Source: Nephrocerus scutellatus (taxonomy: Eukaryota > Arthropoda > Insecta > Diptera > Pipunculidae). Taken from it: DNA of 64,000 nt. Below the pieces are notes generated by a model that was given only the letters and a program-made list of their open reading frames with translations, ran no database searches and was not told the DNA's origin. The number at the start of each line of letters is the position of its first letter. Within the stretch, counting starts at the first letter, position 1. The position numbers and the translations under genes were made by a program. This document shows positions 56,641-64,000 of this stretch, in pieces. Where the stretch lies: contig OX352762.1 in the NCBI GenBank assembly GCA_947095585.1, positions 90,515,749-90,579,748 of the forward strand. The letters run 5' to 3'.

Positions 56641-57195
56641 GATTTAAGCGTATGGGGCTATCCAACCCTCCCAGTGGTGGGTGTCAGTTTTGAGAAAGTG
56701 TTGGGGGGGGTGGTGTCAGTTGGTGGGTGTTCTGTTGGGTGATGGTAGCGTGGTGGTGGCAGCCGGGAAATGCTTGCTATTTCAGCCAGTAAATTATAAT
56801 AATATTTTAGCTACTAGGTTTTTTTAGTTTCTTAGAAACTCTCTCCCACACTATATCACTTTTTAAATAGTTTTTGTCGATCTCCCTTAGTTCGTCCCAC
56901 AAAATTTTTATTTAAATCCAATTCATTTATTGACTCTTCTTCGAATTGCATCATTTTTACTTAACGAAAGCGCATCTGAAAATAAACTTCCTTAATTTTA
57001 GGTAATCAAACGTCTACGCTTCGCAATTTTCGATCAAATCTATGATCGTCCATCGCTAGAACTTGCGATGACTGTCCTATGAGGACATAGCCTTAGTCTC
57101 TTCATTTGTGTTTATATCCTCCTAGCTAGGTAATAAATGATCTCAAGACAATCTTGAATTATTCTCTAATTTACTTCATAATCATTTAATCAATC
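56641..57195. other. Spacer with a G/T-rich tract
   Basis: 56,660-56,770 is strongly G/T-rich on plus (GGTGGGTGTC, GTTGGGGGGG, GTGGTGGTGG) and ends CAGCCGGGAAATGCTTGCTA, faintly like the H1/H2 Helitron ends. The rest shows nothing. Confidence 0.35.
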
Positions 57196-57697
57196 AAAAA
57201 AAAACAACCCATAAAAATTAAAATTCTCTAATCTGGGATACACACACACACACACACACACTGCGTGCTCGTTTTGTGGCAAAATCATTCACAAATGACG
57301 CAGCGGAAGCGAACAGCGCTGCTCACAAAGCACAGAGCTCAGACTTTGCCGTGATCTGATGCGATATAGCGATATTTAAAAATTGTATATTGGGGTCCCC
57401 AAGGGGCCGATCGCTCCAAATTTTTACAAAAAGTGTTTTCCATCGAAGACACACATGTGTACAAAATTTAAAGAAAATCGGGTAAATTTTGTAAAATATT
57501 TGTATGAGAGCCCCCCGACCCCGCGGCCCGAGGGGCCTCAAATTTTAATAGAAAGTGTTGTCTTGGGAGATATACATGTGTGCAAAATTTCAATAAAATC
57601 GGGCTGTAGGAAGTGGGTTAAAAATTGATCACAAGATTTAGCCAGCCAGCCAGCCAGCCAGCCAGCCACGGGCAAGTGAAGTTAATATAGAGAATTT
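57196..57697 (+). mobile_element. Helentron-like repeat HNE-11, both ends present
   Basis: 5' AAACAACCCATAAAAATTAA, AAATTCTCTA (57,221-57,230), a (CA)n run at 57,239-57,268, the extra module (57,269-57,375), units at about 57,438 and 57,566 with GAGGGGCCTCAAATTTTAAT, GAAGTGGGTTAAAAATTGAT (57,611-57,630), (CCAG)n at 57,642-57,668 and the end GTTAATATAGAGAATTT at 57,681-57,697. Confidence 0.88.
57640..57669 (+). repeat. (CCAG)n microsatellite of HNE-11
   Basis: About seven CCAG units just before the 3' end, at the place where other copies carry CAGA, CAAA or GTCT repeats. Confidence 0.9.
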
Positions 57698-59015
57698 AAA
57701 AAAAAATATAGGCAGCACTAAGATTTCAGATGTGATATATATTAGCATTGACATGATGTGGAATACATTGAGGTCTCTTATTGCTGTCTTGTTGTCTAAC
57801 AGTAGCTGTTCTTTACCTCATTTACTTCTTCCCCAAATAGAAGTCACTACATCTTTCGGTGCGATGCACCTCAGCTTGGATTATGTTTGGCCCATTGCTT
57901 CGAAGTACTTGATACCTTATACCCATGTACTCTTCCACCAGTGCCTTCTGCGTTCTTTGCTCTATGTGTATGCTACTTTATGGAGCCTCGGGTGTATTTG
58001 GTATTCAGTTTCAGACTTGAATTCTTTCTGCAACGAAGAGGTCACAGACAATATAAAACACCTTATCGCAAAAACTTTTATAGCCGTTACTCTAAATGTT
58101 CAGCTATTTAAATGCAATTTTAAATTACTAAATATCTATTGCGCCAGAATACTGAAAGCCATCATTGATTGCACTATCTTATAAACCAAACAAACAAGTT
58201 TGCGCCTTTTGATAAAAGTAAAAGAGGGACGATTATAAAATCCATTAGACCAAATCTTCAACGATGCAAAAATGAGATAGGTGTCTTCTTTACCACTTAG
58301 TGTGAAGACACCATGCGACAAATAAAATGGTGTGGGATCCATTAAATAGCGAACCTGGAAATGATAATGGAACGGAAGGAAGCTCAATGAAGTTAATTCC
58401 GATTTTAGTCGTTTCCGTCAACTTTGCCGATGGGAAGAGCGTCATTATACTCGTAATATAATTATTTGTGTGGTTTATTCACACTTTATCGGTATTGGAA
58501 TTTTCCTTGATATTTCAATTTGAGTAAAATGGGAGAGGACGTTTAACGAAACGGTTTTTGTTTTGGTTTTAGCTTTACGACTTTTATGCATATCTACCAC
58601 TTATGACGAAATTGCAGATTAATACTTAATGAAGAGGTTGACAGAAACAGAAAAGTTGTGTGTGCTCAAAAGTATCCTAAAGGAATATTATTTATCTTCA
58701 CTTTACAAATATGTGTATGGGATTAATTGGAATTAAAGTCAGCTTGATAATGCATATCAATAGCTCTGTTAGCGTAAAGTTATCAGGTTAGTTTTTGTAG
58801 AGACAATTGGTATTTAGGTCGTAATTACCATATTTTTCATTTGTCCGCTGTTAACAAATTGGGTATCTCAAATGGGTTAATCATAATATTTAATTGTAGT
58901 AACTAAAATAAGACATAAATAATTGCGATTAAGTATGCCGAACCAAACGCGCTAATAGCGATCATCTATACTATTTTTCATTCTTAATTTTAGGATTAGT
59001 CTATCTTTTACTAAT
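57698..59015. other. Spacer with one unrecognised 150-codon frame
   Basis: 57,732-58,184 is open on plus (150 codons) and rich in Leu/Ile/Ser/Cys, with hydrophobic patches. I recognise no family and no start context of note. It may be chance or part of an unknown element. The rest shows nothing. Confidence 0.4.
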
Positions 59016-59019
59016 ACGT

Positions 59020-61630
59020 TCGAGAAATAAATGGACGTGGCTCTGAAAGCTTCTTGCCCAATCAGTCGGAATAAAAAAGTTCACCCTCCGTGGTGTAGCC
59101 AAGTCCTTAGTAAACTTAGGAGTATGACTAGGTCGATCTTCAAAATCTGCTATACCAACAAATACTGGCAGCCTTATAAAGACTGCTTAAGAAGGTACAA
59201 GTAGGCCATCAAAGAAGCCAAGTGGCGCTCTTCGATGGACTTCTGTCAATCAATTGAAACTACCAAGGAGTCTGCTAGAATTTGCAAGATTCTGGCCAAA
59301 GAGAGCACCTGTCCGACTTTCATCAATAAAGCTGACGGTGACTGGACGGCATCTGCGGCAGAATACCTGGATATTCTCATAAATACACATTTTCCCACCA
59401 GCAGGCAGCTATCAATGCGCAGATAACATGGAAATGTTGCATGCTGAGCATCTGTTCTCTCGGGATTTAGTGGATAACACCATAGCCCGGGAAAAGGTTT
59501 CCTGGGCTTTAAGAACTTTTTCGGCTTATAAGTCTTCTGGACAGAGTACAGCCGATTATGCTACACATGTCGCTTGAGCTGTCAACTTCCTGGCTAATGA
59601 AGATTTTTAAAATCTGTCTCCTACTCAATTATTTCCCCGAAGCTGGAGAGGAGTTCGGGTGGTTTTCATACCAAAGGATTTTAGGCCGCTAAGTCTCTCC
59701 ATCGTTCTTGACAGAGGCTCTTGAACGAATTCTAGATCATCATATCAGGCAACGATTTGAACTCAAACAAGCATCGAGATCTCAACACGCATATCTCAAG
59801 GGCAGGTCCACGGAGACTGCCCTCCATGCGTAGGTAGTGTGTACGATTGAGCACACGATCAACTACAAGAAGTTTACGTTAGCCACCTTTTTAGATATAG
59901 AAGGGGCTCTCAACAATGTTCACATTGATTGATTGAGGAAGCTCTGACCCAGTCAGGAGTGGAATGACGCAATGAATCGCATCCATGCTTGGCAGCAAGA
60001 TTATACATGCCAATCTTGGCAGCTGTTATATTACCAAACGAGTCGACAGAGGCACTCTCCCTTACTATGGCTGATGGTAATTAATGTAATGCTACTAAAA
60101 ATTGAAGAGGATTGGACAAAGACAGTTGCGTATGCAGATGACGAGGTGGTACTCGTATCAGGCCAGTACCTTTCCGTGATCATTGAAGTCATGGAAAGGG
60201 CCATGAGTAAAGTCAGCTCCTGGGCAACAAGTTGTGGCCTTGGAGTCAACCGTGGGAAGGCCGAAATGGTTTTGTTTCCCACTAAATCCAAGATACCGGC
60301 CTTTATCCTTCCAGAACTCAATGGAAAAAGTCTCAATCTTGCCCCCAGCGCCAAATATCTCGGAGTGATCTTATATAGGAAGATTAACTGGAAGGCTAAC
60401 ATAGAGAACAAGGCTAAGAAAGCATGCGTGGCCCTCTATGCTAGCAGCAAAACCATCGGAAGGAAATGGGGTCTTCAACCAAAGATGGCCACATCGCTGG
60501 TTTGGTGGCCAACGATGAAGAAGAAGTATAACGCCACAAAACTCAGCAGGTTACAGCAAACAGCAGCAGCATGCATTAAAGGAGCTCTATGGTCTTGCCC
60601 GACCGAGGCCTTTAACACCATCTTGAACCTACTATCTCCTGACATATTTATCAAGTATGTTGCGACGTGCAATGCAGTACGACTCAGAGAATCTGGGTGG
60701 TTTACTACTAGACAATACGGGCACTGCAATATACTGCAGGCAGTACCTGAAGGCATGATACCATCATTTACTGATTACTGTATCCCTAAATTTAGCTTCA
60801 ACTGCTCGTTCAGCGTTGTACTTCCTACCAGGGGGAACTGGAAGAATGGGACAGTAGCGAGGCAATATGACGCAACAATATTCACTGAGGGATCCAAGAT
60901 GAAGGATGGAGTCGGTGCAGGTATCTCCTCAAATGATTTTAATCTGTCAAGATCTTTCATACTACCCGATTCAGCTAGCATCTTTCAGGCAGAGATTCTA
61001 GCAATTATGGAGTACTCTAGAGCTTTATGGCTCCGAAACGCACAAACAGGAAGGATTGGTATTTGTGTTGATAGCCAATCTGCCATAAGGGCGATTTATG
61101 TGACTACAATAAACTCGAAATTAGTACAACAGTTCCAAGAAGAATTGGCCTCGATCAGTGAGTTCCTGGACATCACCATAGTATGGGTGCCGGGGCACAG
61201 TAATATATAGGGTAATGAAAGGGCGGACGAATTGGCTAAGATGGGCGTCGCTATGGATACTGGCTCTATGGAGAAGGTTAGCTGTCCAATGAGCTCAGTC
61301 AAGGAACAAATGCTCTCCTTCTTTAATGCTAAGTCACAGCTCAGGTGGAGCAGTCTGTCGAAGTGCGCCATATCGAGATCAATGTGGCCATCCTACAGAA
61401 AAAAGAAAACCACCGAGTTGTTATCCAGAATCCGGAAGGATATTGCCAGAGTTGTGGCTATCAGCACTAGCCACTGGCCAGTGGGCAGTCATGCTGCCCA
61501 CTTCTGCAGATGTTGCACAAATGAAAATGAGAAAGAAATGGCGCACACTAGCGCTAATTGACCTCGCAAGCATAGCGTGGACCACCACTCTACCTACCTT
61601 TGTTTTCAAAACTTTAATTTAACCTGACGT
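59020..61630 (+). mobile_element. LOA-like LINE relic (copy LOA-B) with RNase H
   Basis: 5' truncated within the endonuclease-RT linker: HPPWCSQVLSKLRSM (about 59,083-59,127), KDCLRRYK, SMDFCQSIETTKESARICKI (59,232-59,291) and DGDWTASAAEYLDILINTHF (59,335-59,394). RT finger blocks in broken frames follow (GVRVVFIPKDF, about 59,646-59,680; RFELKQASRSQHAYLKGRST, about 59,753-59,812; TFLDIEGALNNV, motif A, about 59,888-59,923). Then comes the long open stretch 59,972-61,210. After a stop, GNERADELAKMGVAMDTGSM continues in the same frame from 61,211, and the C-terminal knuckle region reads HWPVGSHAAHFCRCCTNENE (about 61,473-61,532). A different subfamily from LOA-A. Confidence 0.88.
59972..61210 (+). 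pseudogene. RT and RNase H fragment of LOA-B (412 codons), longest open frame in the window
   Basis: Residues 30-60 hold SPLLWLMVI, but the preceding PQGGVL part of motif B is replaced by TSRQRH, a short deletion. Motif C AYADDEVVLV is at 53-62 with both Asp. The thumb follows (SSWATSCGLGVNRGKAEMVL, 82-101; SAKYLGVILYRKINW, 126-140). RNase H begins at about 300: IFTEGSKMKDGVGAG at 303-317, where the first catalytic Asp (TDGS) is Glu, then FQAEILAI with the catalytic Glu at 341, and CVDSQSAI with Asp at 367. VWVPGHSNI ends at a TAG (61,208-61,210), beyond which NERADELA with the fourth carboxylate continues in frame. The Met at 59,972 is internal. A bypassed or reverted stop would not restore the 5' half. 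Confidence 0.88.
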
Positions 61631-61654
61631 GATCCCTGTTTGTATGGTTGTTTC

Positions 61655-61865
61655 GACTTTTTGATGTCCTTTTTAACCAACTTTCATACGACCTAGAGGT
61701 CAGAGCAGTACAGTGTCGTAGGGAATTTCTAAGATCCTACGTATTACGTGAGGTGCGTCCGATGCGTGTTAATGTGTTTTTTTTTACTTCTTTGAGCTCC
61801 TTTTTAACCAAATTGCTCATGACCTTGAGAGGTGAACTTTTTTGAGCAGCTTAATCCTGTAGGGC
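61655..61865 (-). repeat. ACACGCG repeat family, inverted fragment
   Basis: TCCTTTTTAACCAACTTTCA (from 61,667) and TCCTTTTTAACCAAATTGCT (from 61,798) start two units 131 bp apart, with CGACCTAGAGGTCAGAG matching the complement of the 49.43 kb unit (TCTAGGTCG). Confidence 0.5.
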
Positions 61866-64000
61866 CATTCTGATATCCTTCGTTTATTTTGCATTCGATT
61901 TCGTAAATTATTTTCAATAATCACTATCCTATGATTTTAGTGTTTAGATAATATTCACAAAATATTGTCCAAGAGCTTTTTGTTTATATGATTTTCAGAT
62001 TTGCATTTACTTATGTAAACACAGCGCCGTTTCATAGGATAGATAGGTTGTTGATTTATATTTTTCTGACTAGTGCGTTGGACTTTCGCAGAGTCCCACT
62101 ACTCTTCGTAAGTTGCGAAGCTCGAAATCATTTTCCTTCAAAATCAATTCAGTTTTTTAATTTCTCTATCAACAGTACCAATTGCACAAACTTCATCAAC
62201 AACTTCGTCAAATAAAATCTTCCACTGCGACTATACAGGTACCCACTTGAAATATCACAAATGTCCTTCTTCTATAGAATAAAAACCACAAACACCTCCT
62301 TCAAGATGTTAGTAATAATTTGCTCCTTTTTTGAAGAGCATTTTTTATGCTGCTTTACATTTAGGTTACTCAACTTGATTATTTAAGTACATGTCTGCAA
62401 GATTTTAGTAATAATTTTCTCTGTTTTATGAAAATTGTTTTTGGCGCTTCACATTTAGGTCACTTAACTTGATTATATAGGTTTATTTAATCAAAGTTAA
62501 ATTTGTTAAAACTTATTTTGTTATAAACTTAAACTTTTGACAGTCGTCGATAACTCAAACGAAAAAGTTATATAAAATAACCTTTCCTTAATCACAATCT
62601 GAATAATAATAATCTTCAAAGGGATATTTCTTTCTCAGTTTTTATACCATCTTAGGTTTCAGAGTTGATGCGGTTTTCCAAAGGAAAATATGTGAAAATT
62701 TGTTATTTAACATAAATAAAATTTAAAAGGATATGCAAAAAGAAAATAATATTCCTGACAAGGACTGGAATGCTCCAGATACTGGAAATAGTTGCCATCC
62801 TTTAATAAGGCTAAAAGTATGTGGCATGACAGCGAAAATATTAAATTCTTTAACCACAGAGAAGTTTCATTAAGTTTCAAAGAGTTGGTTCAGTTTTGTA
62901 CCGCGTTGATTAAATGAAGAGGATAATAATAGTATCAAGTTAAACGAAAAGTCTTCATCCAAAACATTAAAACCTAAAATGTAAAATTCATAAGAGTGAA
63001 GCATTGTTGTAAGAAAACTGACACCCTTTGGTTGAATGACTTGTTTTTATTTATTCGTAAATTTTTTGAAAGGAAAAATGCATGTGCCGACGTTCTCTTT
63101 GCTACAAAAAGTCATCGAAAGCCACTACCCAAAGAAGAAGGGAAATTGAACCCGTTGGCAGTTTTTTTATTGCCAACACCTGGTTTCGGTTATATTTCAT
63201 TTACTAGAACGTCACAGGTTCTTTAATCACTTTTCTCCAGTGTTTGCATATTTATATTTGCTTTGGTGACCGACATCTGTTTAATCTTAAGTATCCGCGG
63301 AGGTTTTAATAAACAAAGTGTTAAGATCTTAATATCCGCAAGTAGAATAATACGATATTATATTCCTTTATTATTATTTCCTACGGCTTCTTAGGAAACG
63401 CACAGTTTGGGTTAAACAAATAAATAAAAAATAAATGCTTTCAACATAACTGCGGTATACCGAATGATTTTGACCGAGATTTGTATGAACACCCTCAAAT
63501 TAATATGGAAGTGGTGAACGTTGTGATACGTTATCCGATACTTTTTATTGAAAGATTGAGAGTGAGTCCTTTAATGGTTATTTTATCACACCAGACACAT
63601 CAAATCGGATAAATAACAAAAAGAGAAGAAATGTGATTCTGTTCATCTTAGCTTTAGGATAATATTATAATATATTATGAAGCGTGCTTAGGTTGATGGC
63701 CAATGCAATACCCAATATAGGACGTAACCAATGTCCAGATGAATCAGATGTGAATTTCAGACCTTCATAATAATCGTGACTCAGTTCTTTAATCCACATC
63801 TGATTCACCAGTTTGTTTTTTATTGTGCGTACATTTTTTTGTCTACCATCATCAAAATGTCTGAACTGTTGCAGATTTATAGCAAATGCCGATGGCTATT
63901 TTTTGCTTTATCATTTGATAATACAGACTTTGGTGAACGTAAGAACCACCAAGATTACAGATATCTGACCGTCTGAAATCATATTGCTGAAATGTTTTCA
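61866..64000. other. Terminal spacer without recognised features
   Basis: 2.1 kb of AT-rich sequence with short frames only. A 45-bp block (about 62,310-62,360) has a looser repeat at 62,402-62,465 (AATAATTTxCTC, CATTTAGGT, CTTGATTATxTA). Nothing else seen. Confidence 0.45.

Noticed and set aside
57732..58184. 150-codon open frame as a host membrane protein
   Set aside because: Hydrophobic patches exist, but there is no family, no codon signal I could judge and no gene context; left as an unrecognised frame in the spacer.

Overview
The window is 64 kb of AT-rich eukaryotic DNA that looks like an insect genome, most likely a brachyceran fly. This is inferred from the repertoire: tRNA-derived SINEs, RTE, CR1/Jockey-like, LOA- and R1-type LINEs, mariner, Helitrons, and a dominant rolling-circle repeat built like the fly DINE-1/Helentron elements. 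I could not recognise a single host gene exon, rRNA or functional tRNA gene. Almost everything that can be read is a dead mobile element, and much of it is nested.

Layout. 0-10 kb: an RTE reverse-transcriptase relic cut by the window edge, a CR1-like relic carrying a SINE, four Helentron-like repeats (two in tandem at 8.2-9.5 kb), a second RTE-type relic, and a small TIR element. 10-23 kb: a Pif1-type helicase relic split by a tandem pair of Helentron-like repeats, a solo LTR, two rearranged CR1-like copies with an R1-like fragment inserted, three near-identical 260-bp tandem repeats, and a Helitron cluster with a canonical Helitron helicase relic. 23-28.7 kb: an RTE endonuclease relic, a long stretch without readable content, a SINE and another RTE relic. 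30-36.7 kb: a fairly well preserved CR1/Jockey-like element, a CR1-like relic and an RTE-type endonuclease relic. 38.6-40.7 kb: a nested stack, in which a Helentron-like repeat holds a mariner and a LOA fragment. 41-49.8 kb: an RTE endonuclease relic split by a SINE with clear target-site duplications, an end-to-end non-autonomous Helitron, and an I/Jockey-type LINE with an (AT)n tract. 50-64 kb: a LOA element with a (TAA)n tail, a tRNA-like element, two more Helentron-like repeats around an RTE relic, and a second LOA-like element that holds the largest open frame (412 codons).

How it works together. Two rolling-circle lineages each leave a helicase relic and short non-autonomous derivatives. 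LINEs of several clades would have supplied the machinery that moved the SINEs. Nothing here looks able to move by itself: every coding region has stops, frameshifts, deletions or altered catalytic residues. The window is best read as a layered repeat graveyard (heterochromatin, or a possible piRNA-cluster type of locus), not as an undescribed gene system. The observations most worth following are the Helentron-like family with its tandem insertions, the near-identical 260-bp repeats, an unnamed ACACGCG-containing repeat family, and the two helicase relics. All family names come from reading motifs by eye, without database searches.
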